Assembly: GCA_024679435.1 (NCBI GenBank)
Contig: JAIBDK010000188.1
Coordinates: 1 to 5,308 of the forward strand
From: Gammaproteobacteria bacterium
GTDB lineage: Bacteria; Pseudomonadota; Gammaproteobacteria; Arenicellales; Poriferihabitantaceae
Direction: 5' to 3'
Length of the DNA: 5,308 nt
Part shown: piece by piece, positions 1 to 5,308 of the stretch
Layout: every line of letters begins with the position of its first letter
Numbering within the stretch: position 1 is the first letter of the stretch
Program-made: the position numbers and the translations under genes
Notes under the pieces: generated by a model
What the model saw: only the letters and a program-made list of their open reading frames with translations
Told to the model about the DNA's origin: nothing
Databases searched by the model: none

Positions 1-188
1 AATACACAGACGATGGCCTTGTAGTCATCACCAGAAGGGTCGATGGCCGCGGAAGCTGACCGCATCAGATTCAGATTCAGTAAGGTAGACAGTATGGGAG
101 TCTGGGACATAGCGGCACAGCCACCCATTATCCGCAACATATCGCGTCGTCCCAAACCGGCTGAATTTGCTTTAGTAAATTTTTTCAT
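1..188 (-). CDS. DUF1501 family protein, N-terminal part (Tat-exported), cut by window edge
   Basis: This is the first 62 codons of a minus-strand gene that continues past the left edge. The start ATG (188-186) follows a clear AAGGAAG ribosome binding site a few bases upstream. Residues 11-20 read GLGRRDMLRI, a twin-arginine (Tat) type motif with R14 and R15. A hydrophobic stretch follows, then a likely cleavage region SASA (44-47). Residues 55-62 read DYKAIVCV, which matches the conserved first strand after the signal peptide in DUF1501 proteins. That family belongs to the alkaline phosphatase/sulfatase-like superfamily. The gene lies 66 nt downstream of a DUF1800 gene on the same strand, the usual partner of DUF1501, which strongly supports the call. 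The protein is probably folded in the cytoplasm and exported to the periplasm or beyond. Its substrate and function are not known. The catalytic part lies outside the window and cannot be judged. Confidence 0.87.
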   Translation of the reverse strand, partial: MKKFTKANSAGLGRRDMLRIMGGCAAMSQTPILSTLLNLNLMRSASAAIDPSGDDYKAIVCV

Positions 189-209
189 TGTTCTTCCTTA
201 TCCTCGACT

Positions 210-240
210 CAAATATCATTTGGGATACTGATTCAGTATC
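210..240 (-). promoter_or_regulatory. Two adjacent inverted repeats in the DUF1800-DUF1501 spacer
   Basis: The 66-nt spacer contains a perfect inverted repeat, GATACTGA-T-TCAGTATC (224-240, 8-bp arms, 1-nt centre). As RNA it could form a 6-bp stem with a 5-nt loop. Next to it lies a weaker one, CAAAT-ATC-ATTTG (210-222). On the transcribed minus strand both fall between the DUF1800 stop and the DUF1501 ribosome binding site. No U-tract follows, so this is not a standard intrinsic terminator. It could be an mRNA processing or stability element, or a protein binding site. The function is inferred only. Confidence 0.4.
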
Positions 241-254
241 AACATTTGGAACTA

Positions 255-2120
255 TTATTCCTGTACGGCGCAATCGGGCGAACTGAGCAATGCTAAAATT
301 GTGTATTGCGCTTTAATTAGATCAGATGTGACTTCATCTTCTATTATCCCGACCACGCTGTCATGAGCCGCATCGCTAAATGTTCCCTGACACAACAAGA
401 TGTTCAAATGGTCTACCAGCGCCCCAGCATCGCCAACCATTCCAGTTTCTGCCGAGAAATCCAGTCGGATCTCCAGCTTTCTATAGACGACTGCTGAAGA
501 GTCCTCCGCAGTCGGTTCTAATAGTTTAAGTGAGACCAGATCATCAATTTCAGCATCATTAATATCCAGTAAAAACTGGTTGGCCAGTCGGATAGCCGCC
601 ACTGAGGTCATAATCTGAAACTCGGGCGCGGAAACGGTTTTGTTAGGAAACCGCCCTTTGGGTCGATAGTGCTGTAGCTCACCCTGTGGAACATGATCGG
701 GCCGATAAAAATTGAATACGCTGGGCGATCGATACGGTTCCTGGTTCAGTTCGTCAAACCTTGAATCAATCGCAAAATAGTCCCAGAGCTGATCTGTTTC
801 ACGAATATACGGCTCTGGATCAAATGCCCGCACAAACGCGGTATATCGCAGTATGGGCTCCTGCAGCCGCGAATGCTCTGTGCCAGAACCCGATATCGAC
901 AAAACTTTGCGCTTGCGATTAACAGAATACGACAAAGATCCCATAGCTTCGGAGTTAAGCAAAATTTCCTTAACAACCGCCTTAAAATCGCCCCATACAC
1001 CTTGTCCATTATCTTCAAAAGCCTGCGCCACCGCCTCGATATAACGGCTGGATGGGTTAGATTTGACGAACCGCTGGATTAATAATCTGGAGATAAAGGG
1101 AGCGGTGTTTTGATGATAAAACAGATTATCAAGGGCGCCATCAATATCGACCTGCGTGCTTCCACCGGTGGCAAGGATAGCTCCGTTCAGTAGTTCTTTT
1201 GCTTCCTGGTCGTGTCGATCATCCCGTGCCTGCATCGGGTTGTGGTATCTCGCCCCGCCGGCATAATCCAGCCCGGTGAATACCCGGGCAAAATTTTCTA
1301 TGTCATCGTTGTCATAAACGGGTATCGGGTCCTTGCTCTTGTCCAGTTGAAAGTCGCCGTTACGTTTCATCTGGTAAAGCCCAATACTCATCAACTGCTT
1401 GACTTCGCGGGCGTAATTTTCATCGGGAAACGTGCCATTATCGGGGTTGGCTTTACGGTTACCTCGATGACTTAGAAATATGCCCATAATCGGGTGGTAA
1501 GTAACCTGCTCAAGGGTTTCCCGATAGTTACCGAAGGCGTTGTCCACCAGCATGTCGTAGTAACTGGTTACACCGAGAAAATCGGGTTTTTCAAATTCGC
1601 GAGCTCTCCGACTGCTGTTACCCGCACTCACTTCATTGATGACGAAGATCTGGGAGAGCGCCCACGCTACTCTTTGCCGAAGTTGATCCTCGGCGGCAAT
1701 CGCCGCATGCCACCAGGCATAGTGGCGATATTGGGTTGTCCTTGGACTTCCGGTGGTGAAATCAAACCCGTTTTGCGCAAAACCATCATTTCTAAGCATA
1801 TCAATAGCCAGTTGATGATGGAGCGTCTTGGGTGTTATCGATTCATCAAATTGATCATCGATCCAGTTTTCAAATGCCGCCTCAGCGCCAATATTTTCGA
1901 TTTGAGCCGCCAGTTCGCTAATGCCAGTTTTGGTGGGACCAAAAGTAGCGCGGGTAAGAAACTGTGCGGCACGGACCCGAGCTTCTATTGAAGCTAAATC
2001 CTTAACGCTGTCAGCCTGAAAGGTTCCCGCGTTGACAGAGCGCATTGACCCCGTAAAAAGGACTATGCTCAGAATCAACAAGTGAATAAGAAGCTTTCCA
2101 GCTGCTATTATATTTATCAT
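255..2120 (-). CDS. DUF1800 domain-containing exported protein
   Basis: A complete 621-residue protein. The start ATG is preceded by GGGGA (2129-2125) at good spacing. Residues 1-31 form a Sec-type signal peptide: K9, a hydrophobic core at 10-22 and a VNA cleavage site at 29-31, with no twin arginine. The body carries typical DUF1800 blocks: AAQFLTRATFGPT (51-63), LRQRVAWALSQIFVIN (147-162), FPDENYAREVKQLMSIGLY (231-249), FARVFTGLDY (277-286), a block at 329-357 with PFISRLLIQRFVKSNPS, YRSPSVFNFYRP (463-474) and APEFQ (498-502). The length lies within the family's broad range. The family is common in environmental bacteria and is typically followed by a DUF1501 gene, as here, so an operon is likely. 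The function is unknown; an envelope or secreted role is inferred from the signal peptide. No frameshift or internal stop is seen. Confidence 0.93.
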   Translation of the reverse strand: MINIIAAGKLLIHLLILSIVLFTGSMRSVNAGTFQADSVKDLASIEARVRAAQFLTRATFGPTKTGISELAAQIENIGAEAAFENWIDDQFDESITPKTLHHQLAIDMLRNDGFAQNGFDFTTGSPRTTQYRHYAWWHAAIAAEDQLRQRVAWALSQIFVINEVSAGNSSRRAREFEKPDFLGVTSYYDMLVDNAFGNYRETLEQVTYHPIMGIFLSHRGNRKANPDNGTFPDENYAREVKQLMSIGLYQMKRNGDFQLDKSKDPIPVYDNDDIENFARVFTGLDYAGGARYHNPMQARDDRHDQEAKELLNGAILATGGSTQVDIDGALDNLFYHQNTAPFISRLLIQRFVKSNPSSRYIEAVAQAFEDNGQGVWGDFKAVVKEILLNSEAMGSLSYSVNRKRKVLSISGSGTEHSRLQEPILRYTAFVRAFDPEPYIRETDQLWDYFAIDSRFDELNQEPYRSPSVFNFYRPDHVPQGELQHYRPKGRFPNKTVSAPEFQIMTSVAAIRLANQFLLDINDAEIDDLVSLKLLEPTAEDSSAVVYRKLEIRLDFSAETGMVGDAGALVDHLNILLCQGTFSDAAHDSVVGIIEDEVTSDLIKAQYTILALLSSPDCAVQE

Positions 2121-2219
2121 TTTTTCCCCATTAGCAATCGCATCACAAACCGTTCAACTGCCCGGATCGTTTACCCATGTCTTTTTACAGACCCGTCCGA
2201 TTGAACCACAATTGCATTA

Positions 2220-2248
2220 ACCATAATTGGATATACCGTGAATTGCAA
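2220..2248 (-). promoter_or_regulatory. Candidate sigma70-type promoter for the DUF1800-DUF1501 pair
   Basis: Read on the minus strand, TTGCAA (2248-2243) and TATGGT (2225-2220) are separated by 17 nt. Each matches the -35 and -10 consensus at four of six positions. It would leave a leader of roughly 90 nt before the DUF1800 start. AT-rich DNA makes chance matches common, so this is tentative. Confidence 0.3.
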
Positions 2249-2339
2249 ATCACACCCGATTTACGATCGATAATATTAGACCACTGCAATCGGTGAAATC
2301 AGTTAATTCACGCACCAACACACATTCGTTTTGATTATT

Positions 2340-2376
2340 AAAATCAGTCAAAAAACAAAAGTCCCACTCAAAAAAC
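2340..2376. repeat. A-tracts with a 20-nt spaced direct repeat TCAAAAAAC
   Basis: TCAAAAAAC occurs at 2348-2356 and again at 2368-2376, exactly 20 nt apart. A4 runs lie at 2340-2343 and 2357-2360, and an A5 run at 2399-2403. Several spacings are near whole helical turns, so intrinsic DNA bending upstream of the tRNA promoter is possible. The repeat itself is plainly visible; the bending role is inference. Confidence 0.4.
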
Positions 2377-2460
2377 GCGACTCCAATGACACCGCCCTAA
2401 AAAGATATTGCAAATTGAAACCACAGGCTGCGCCATCTGCCTAAAACAAACGCAAACCCG

Positions 2461-2489
2461 TAGACTGCAACGATTCCCGGTCTTATACT
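2461..2489 (+). promoter_or_regulatory. Promoter of the tRNA-Thr gene
   Basis: TAGACT (2461-2466, four of six to TTGACA) and TATACT (2484-2489, five of six to TATAAT) are separated by exactly 17 nt. Transcription would start near 2496, about 10 nt before the mature tRNA. The bases just after the -10 box (CCGCTC) are GC-rich, as in stringently controlled stable-RNA promoters. Stringent control here is an inference from that pattern. Confidence 0.65.
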
Positions 2490-2506
2490 CCGCTCAACCT
2501 AAGAAT

Positions 2507-2582
<76 letters not shown>

Positions 2583-2832
2583 TTTTCACCCGGTCCATAC
2601 CGGACAGATAGGTAACACTTTATACCGAAGACAGTGGTAACACTTTTGGCATGAAGGGATTCGTTGCCGGTTGAACTTTGTTTTCGTCTTCGTCAAAGAA
2701 TCCTATATCAAATTGTATGGCTCTGACGGCAAGAACTGGTCTAAGCAGGTTCAAACAAGAATAATAATACGATGCGTTACACTACTGAGATAAGGTAAAA
2801 GGAAAAGTTCGAATCAGTAAGGAATAAAAACT
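2583..2832. other. Gene-poor stretch after the tRNA, possible decayed insertion-sequence scar
   Basis: No convincing gene was found. A short inverted repeat, CCGGT-CCAT-ACCGG (2590-2603), follows the tRNA but has no T-run, so it is a weak terminator candidate at best. The GGTAACACTTT repeats come next. A 50-codon open stretch (2641-2790) has no ATG in frame and no recognisable motif. The right end carries the ribosome binding site AAGGA (2819-2823) of the next gene. The resemblance of 2590-2646 to IS481-type element ends is from memory and tentative. Confidence 0.4.
2603..2646 (+). repeat. Direct repeat GACAG-(n)-GGTAACACTTT, two copies
   Basis: GGTAACACTTT occurs at 2611-2621 and 2636-2646, 25 nt apart, and each copy is preceded by GACAG (2603-2607 and 2630-2634). 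The phrase 'GACAnATAGGTAACAC', with its reverse form 'GTGTTACCTATnTGTC', is one I associate with the terminal or leader region of IS481-family elements. No transposase frame is present, so at most this is a remnant. The repeat is certain; its origin is not. Confidence 0.5.
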
Positions 2833-3807
2833 ATGAAGGCAATTGTCTATAAAAGATACGGGGCACCGGATGTTCTGCAGCTTGGGGAGGTGGAGAAGCC
2901 CGCGCCAAAGGACGATGAAGTGCTGGTGGCCGTGCACGCGGCCACGGTGAATCGAACAGACTGTGCGACGGTTCGCGCAAAACCATTTTTTATGCGGCTT
3001 GTTACAGGACTGCTGCGGCCAAAAAAGAAAATACCCGGCACAGAGTTTGCCGGTGAGGTTACAGCGGTTGACAACAGCGTATCTTCTCTTTCAGTAGGTG
3101 ACAAAGTGTTTGGCTTTGATGATGACGGTTCGGGGTCACAGGCGCAGTACCTGACAATTCATGAAAAAAATGCGGTAACCATTCCTAAGGGCATGCGTTA
3201 TGAACAGGTGGTCGCAAGTTCGGAAGGAATGCATTATGCGTACAATTTTATCAATAAGGTGCATCTTAAAAAAGGGCAGGACGTGCTGGTTAACGGTGCA
3301 ACCGGCGCTATCGGTTCGGCAGCGGTTCAGCTGTTGAAAAATCTTGAGCTAAATATCACTGCAGTATGCGGGACGAAAAATATAGCTTTGGTGAAATCAC
3401 TAGGCGCAGAAAGAGTGATTGACTATACGAAACAGGATTTCACCAAAGACGACCAACGCTATGATTTCGTTTTTGATACGGTGGGAAAGAGTTCGTTTTT
3501 TAAATGCTGGAAGCTGATGAAGCCGGGGGCGATCTATATCTCGTCCGACCTGGGGTTTTTATCTCAGAACATCTGGCTGCCAATGATTACTCCGATAATA
3601 AAACCGCTAATCGGTAACAGGAAAACCATATTTCCAATGCCTGTCGATATCCACGGTAGTCTGCTGTTGGTTAAAAAGCTGATCGAGCAGGGCCAGTTTA
3701 AAGCGGTTATCGACAGGACCTATCCGCTAGAGCAGATTGTCGATGCTTACAAGTATGTTGAGGCCGGACAGAAAACGGGAAATGTCGTTATAACTGTAAA
3801 ACATTAA
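2833..3807 (+). CDS. Zinc-free NAD(P)-dependent medium-chain dehydrogenase/reductase (quinone oxidoreductase-like)
   Basis: A complete 324-residue cytoplasmic oxidoreductase, the usual length for this group. The start ATG follows AAGGA (2819-2823) at 9 nt. The N-terminal GroES-like domain spans about residues 1-120, with MKAIVYKRYGAPDVLQL at the start and GTEFAGEV at 69-76. The Rossmann NAD(P)-binding domain carries VLVNGATGAIGSAAVQLLK (151-169), GAERVIDY (191-198) and FDTVG (214-218). The tail AGQKTGNVVI (311-320) is typical. The GHE motif of zinc alcohol dehydrogenases is replaced by GTE, and the structural-zinc cysteine cluster is absent, so a zinc-independent enzyme is expected. Such enzymes reduce quinones, enals or enones with NAD(P)H; the substrate here cannot be told. 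An oxygenase gene follows 145 nt downstream on the same strand, with no clear terminator between them. Confidence 0.9.
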   Translation: MKAIVYKRYGAPDVLQLGEVEKPAPKDDEVLVAVHAATVNRTDCATVRAKPFFMRLVTGLLRPKKKIPGTEFAGEVTAVDNSVSSLSVGDKVFGFDDDGSGSQAQYLTIHEKNAVTIPKGMRYEQVVASSEGMHYAYNFINKVHLKKGQDVLVNGATGAIGSAAVQLLKNLELNITAVCGTKNIALVKSLGAERVIDYTKQDFTKDDQRYDFVFDTVGKSSFFKCWKLMKPGAIYISSDLGFLSQNIWLPMITPIIKPLIGNRKTIFPMPVDIHGSLLLVKKLIEQGQFKAVIDRTYPLEQIVDAYKYVEAGQKTGNVVITVKH

Positions 3808-3850
3808 GTCGGATTAGCATTCCCTTTGGAAAGTAAAATTACGCCCATGA

Positions 3851-3867
3851 GAAGTAATCGAAGTAAT
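3851..3867 (+). repeat. Short tandem repeat GAAGTAAT x2
   Basis: GAAGTAAT occurs at 3851-3858 and 3860-3867, a 9-nt period, in the 145-nt gap between the dehydrogenase and the oxygenase. It could be a small operator half-site pair or chance. The rest of the gap shows no intrinsic terminator and no convincing promoter. Confidence 0.3.
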
Positions 3868-3952
3868 ACCCTCTAATTTAAAGGCTATCCCCGTGACACA
3901 ATTACGTTAGTCTGAGGTCACAAAACATTGGAGAATGTGATACGGTAATATA

Positions 3953-5059
3953 ATGGAAACCCCAAAATATGATGCTAACGCTAAGGTTCGGCCCACGGAT
4001 ATTAAAGGACGAGGCAATCTGCAGTCGGAGCGGATAGATTTCGACGATATTCCAGTGATTGATATCGCACCAATATTTGGAGATGATGAATCTGCTAAAA
4101 GACGCGTTGCCGCCGAAATACGAATCGCCGCCATTAATGTTGGATTTTTCTACGTTCGTAACCACGGTATCCCGCACGATTCCATAGAAGCGTCCCGGCA
4201 GTCAGCTGAAGAATTTTATGCTCAACCGACAAATATTAAAGCCCAATATGATGTTAACAATACCAAACGCCACAAGGGTTATGTTCCTGTTGGAGGGTTG
4301 TCGGCGGACCCAACTATTGTGGATCTTCAAGAGGGTTACGAAGTAGGCATTGAGTTGCCAGAAGATGACCCGGATTTTGTCGCAGGTAGTGTTTTGCTCG
4401 GTCCCAATGTCTGGCCTGTCGAATTACCCGAATTTCGGCGGAATGTTTATGGTTTTTTTGAACACGCCATGGAACTGGGCAAGCGCATGTATCGGCTCAT
4501 CGCTCTGGCCCTGGGACTTAACGAAGATTTTTTTGAACCCATGGTAACTAAACCCTGTGCTCAGTTGAGAATTCTGTATTACCCCCCCACCGATCCCAGG
4601 AAAGCAAAGATCGGTATTGGCGCCCATACAGACTACGAGAGCTTTACTTTGCTTTGGCAAAACGAAAGTGGACTTCAGGTTCAGAACAGGGCTGGGCAGT
4701 GGATTGAGGCCCCTCCAATAGAGGGTACATTCATTATAAATATTGGCGATATGATGATGCGTTGGACCAATGATCTGTTTGTCTCAACGCCCCACCGTGT
4801 CATCAATTCATCGGGTAAAAAGCGATATTCCATGGCGCTGTTTTTTGCCGCAAATCACGATACCGTAGTTGAGTGCCTGCCTACTTGTCAGGACGAAGAT
4901 AACCCAGCCAGGTATCCACCTACCCACTTTGGTTACTGGATAGAAAACATGCACTCCTATTCGTATGCCTACCGTTGGGATGAGCGTGGAAAACTACCCG
5001 ACCCAGAAGAAGAGGCACAGAAACTCCTGGCAAATCGGGGGAGAAAATCGTTCGACTAG
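3953..5059 (+). CDS. 2-oxoglutarate/Fe(II)-dependent oxygenase, isopenicillin N synthase-like
   Basis: A complete 368-residue protein, slightly long for the family because of a polar leader of about 30 residues. The N-terminal DIOX_N region starts at IPVIDIAPIF (33-42) and includes VGFFYVRNHGIP (63-74). The double-stranded beta-helix core has the iron ligands H225 and D227 (HTD in GAHTDYESFTLL) and H281 (STPHRVIN). R291-x-S293 (RYS) is the expected 2-oxoglutarate carboxylate-binding motif. All key residues are intact, so the enzyme is likely active. It would couple 2-oxoglutarate decarboxylation to oxidation of an unknown substrate; true isopenicillin N synthases use no 2-oxoglutarate, so the family name gives fold only. 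There is no signal peptide, so it is cytoplasmic. The ATG is the only good start (an in-frame stop lies at 3938-3940), but the ribosome binding site is weak: GGAG lies about 20 nt upstream. The gene ends 2 nt from a convergent gene. Confidence 0.92.
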   Translation: METPKYDANAKVRPTDIKGRGNLQSERIDFDDIPVIDIAPIFGDDESAKRRVAAEIRIAAINVGFFYVRNHGIPHDSIEASRQSAEEFYAQPTNIKAQYDVNNTKRHKGYVPVGGLSADPTIVDLQEGYEVGIELPEDDPDFVAGSVLLGPNVWPVELPEFRRNVYGFFEHAMELGKRMYRLIALALGLNEDFFEPMVTKPCAQLRILYYPPTDPRKAKIGIGAHTDYESFTLLWQNESGLQVQNRAGQWIEAPPIEGTFIINIGDMMMRWTNDLFVSTPHRVINSSGKKRYSMALFFAANHDTVVECLPTCQDEDNPARYPPTHFGYWIENMHSYSYAYRWDERGKLPDPEEEAQKLLANRGRKSFD

Positions 5060-5068
5060 CGTTAACGC
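5059..5068. repeat. Palindrome GCGTTAACGC spanning both convergent stop codons
   Basis: A perfect 10-bp palindrome starts on the last base of the oxygenase TAG stop (5057-5059) and contains the TAA stop of the minus-strand gene (5064-5062). There is no loop or flanking T-run, so it is not a standard bidirectional terminator. It may be chance or a minor binding site. Confidence 0.35.
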
Positions 5069-5308
5069 GATACCGTTTCCACTTCTTCCGCCAAATCAAT
5101 TTCTTTCGAGACTTCTTCGGTTTCCCTGTGTAGATATATTTCTCGCAGGATGCGGGCAATCCTTAAACGCAGCTCATTGTATTCGCCGCAAATATAGTCA
5201 TTATATGAAACCACATACTTCGCGGTGTTTTTTCTAAGATGTTGGATATGTTTTACACATTCAACAATTTCAGAAGCAGCTACTCTTAGACGAAAAAATT
5301 GTTCCGCA
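5062..5308 (-). CDS. C-terminal fragment of a minus-strand protein, possibly Na/Pi cotransporter PhoU-like tail
   Basis: An open minus-strand frame enters from the right edge and gives 81 residues before the TAA stop (5064-5062); the start lies outside the window. The visible part is charged and predicted helical. It includes AASEIVECVKHIQHLRKN (10-27), YICGEYNELRLRIARILREI (38-57) and an acidic tail ETEEVSKEIDLAEEVE. This pattern resembles the cytoplasmic PhoU-like C-terminal helices of Na/Pi cotransporter (NptA/YjbB-type) proteins, as I remember them. No membrane segment is visible in this piece, as expected for that tail. The reading frame is well supported by uninterrupted length and coding-like composition. 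The family assignment is tentative, and another PhoU-like or coiled helical protein is possible. The gene converges with the oxygenase with a 2-nt gap. Confidence 0.65.
   Translation of the reverse strand, partial: AEQFFRLRVAASEIVECVKHIQHLRKNTAKYVVSYNDYICGEYNELRLRIARILREIYLHRETEEVSKEIDLAEEVETVSR

Larger units (their letters stand above)
2121..2460. other. Non-coding stretch between DUF1800 start and tRNA promoter
   Basis: No convincing gene is seen on either strand. The stretch is AT-rich. It holds a candidate minus-strand promoter near 2220-2248, two copies of CCAnAATTG (2206-2214 and 2221-2229) overlapping that promoter, two copies of AATTGCA (2210-2216 and 2241-2247), and a set of A-tracts around 2340-2403. 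It probably serves as the shared upstream region of the leftward DUF pair and the rightward tRNA. Confidence 0.6.

Noticed and set aside
43..231. A 62-codon plus-strand open frame at the left edge
   Set aside because: It lies antisense to the DUF1501 start, which has a Tat motif, a ribosome binding site and an operon partner.
1494..1991. A 165-codon plus-strand open frame antisense to the DUF1800 gene
   Set aside because: The minus-strand protein has clear family motifs throughout this span, and the plus-strand translation shows no recognisable domain. It is a shadow frame. The same applies to 1212-1475, 853-1044, 873-1082 and the minus frame 746-1018.
2197..2293. Inverted repeat CCGATTG (2197-2203) and CAATCGG (2287-2293)
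   Set aside because: Only 7 bp long with an 83-nt gap, which is expected by chance in a stretch of this length.
2590..2603. CCGGT-CCAT-ACCGG hairpin as a tRNA terminator
   Set aside because: The stem is only 5 bp and no T-run follows, so it does not meet the pattern of an intrinsic terminator.
2671..2793. A possible small protein of about 40 residues starting with TTG after the tRNA
   Set aside because: It needs a non-ATG start and shows no family motif. It sits in a likely decayed region.
3820..3831. TTCC-CTTT-GGAA hairpin after the dehydrogenase as a terminator
   Set aside because: The stem is 4 bp with no T-run, which is too weak to call.
3949..3954. A perfect TATAAT hexamer
   Set aside because: It overlaps the oxygenase start codon, so transcription from it would begin inside the gene. 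No good downstream start exists and the nearest -35-like box is 15 nt away.
4965..5237. A 90-codon plus-strand open frame across the oxygenase end
   Set aside because: It overlaps the oxygenase in another frame and the minus-strand C-terminal fragment, and has no recognisable motif.

Overview
The window looks like ordinary chromosomal DNA from a gammaproteobacterium, possibly marine or environmental, with moderate GC by eye. The main support is a tRNA-Thr(CGT) that reads very like the E. coli thrW gene and carries a genomically encoded CCA. The DUF1800/DUF1501 gene pair and the protein styles fit but are less specific. No species can be named from the sequence.

Left part (1-2506): a minus-strand pair transcribed right to left. 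First comes a complete DUF1800-family exported protein (255-2120, Sec-type signal peptide). After a 66-nt spacer holding two inverted repeats comes the start of a DUF1501-family protein (1-188, Tat-type signal peptide) that runs off the left edge. The two families are well known as neighbours and are probably co-transcribed here. Their biochemical role is not settled. A 386-nt non-coding stretch (2121-2506) separates the DUF1800 start from the tRNA. It carries a candidate promoter for the pair, some A-tracts and a good tRNA promoter.

Middle part (2507-2832): tRNA-Thr(CGT), then about 250 nt without a convincing gene. This stretch contains a direct repeat (GGTAACACTTT, twice, 25 nt apart) that resembles the terminal or leader region of IS481-type insertion sequences. 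It may be a decayed mobile-element scar beside the tRNA.

Right part (2833-5308): two plus-strand enzymes. One is a zinc-free medium-chain dehydrogenase/reductase of the quinone-oxidoreductase type (2833-3807). The other is an isopenicillin N synthase-like 2-oxoglutarate/Fe(II) oxygenase (3953-5059) with a complete metal triad and RxS motif. They are 145 nt apart with no clear terminator between them. They could share a transcript, but nothing shows that they share a pathway. A minus-strand gene enters from the right edge (5062-5308) and ends only 2 nt from the oxygenase stop. Its 81 visible residues look like the C-terminal PhoU-like tail of a Na/Pi cotransporter, which is tentative.

I found no CRISPR array, intact mobile element, toxin-antitoxin module, defence island or other obviously new system. 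The most notable points are the inverted repeats in the DUF1800-DUF1501 spacer, the repeat scar next to the tRNA, and the nearly abutting convergent gene ends with a palindrome across both stop codons.
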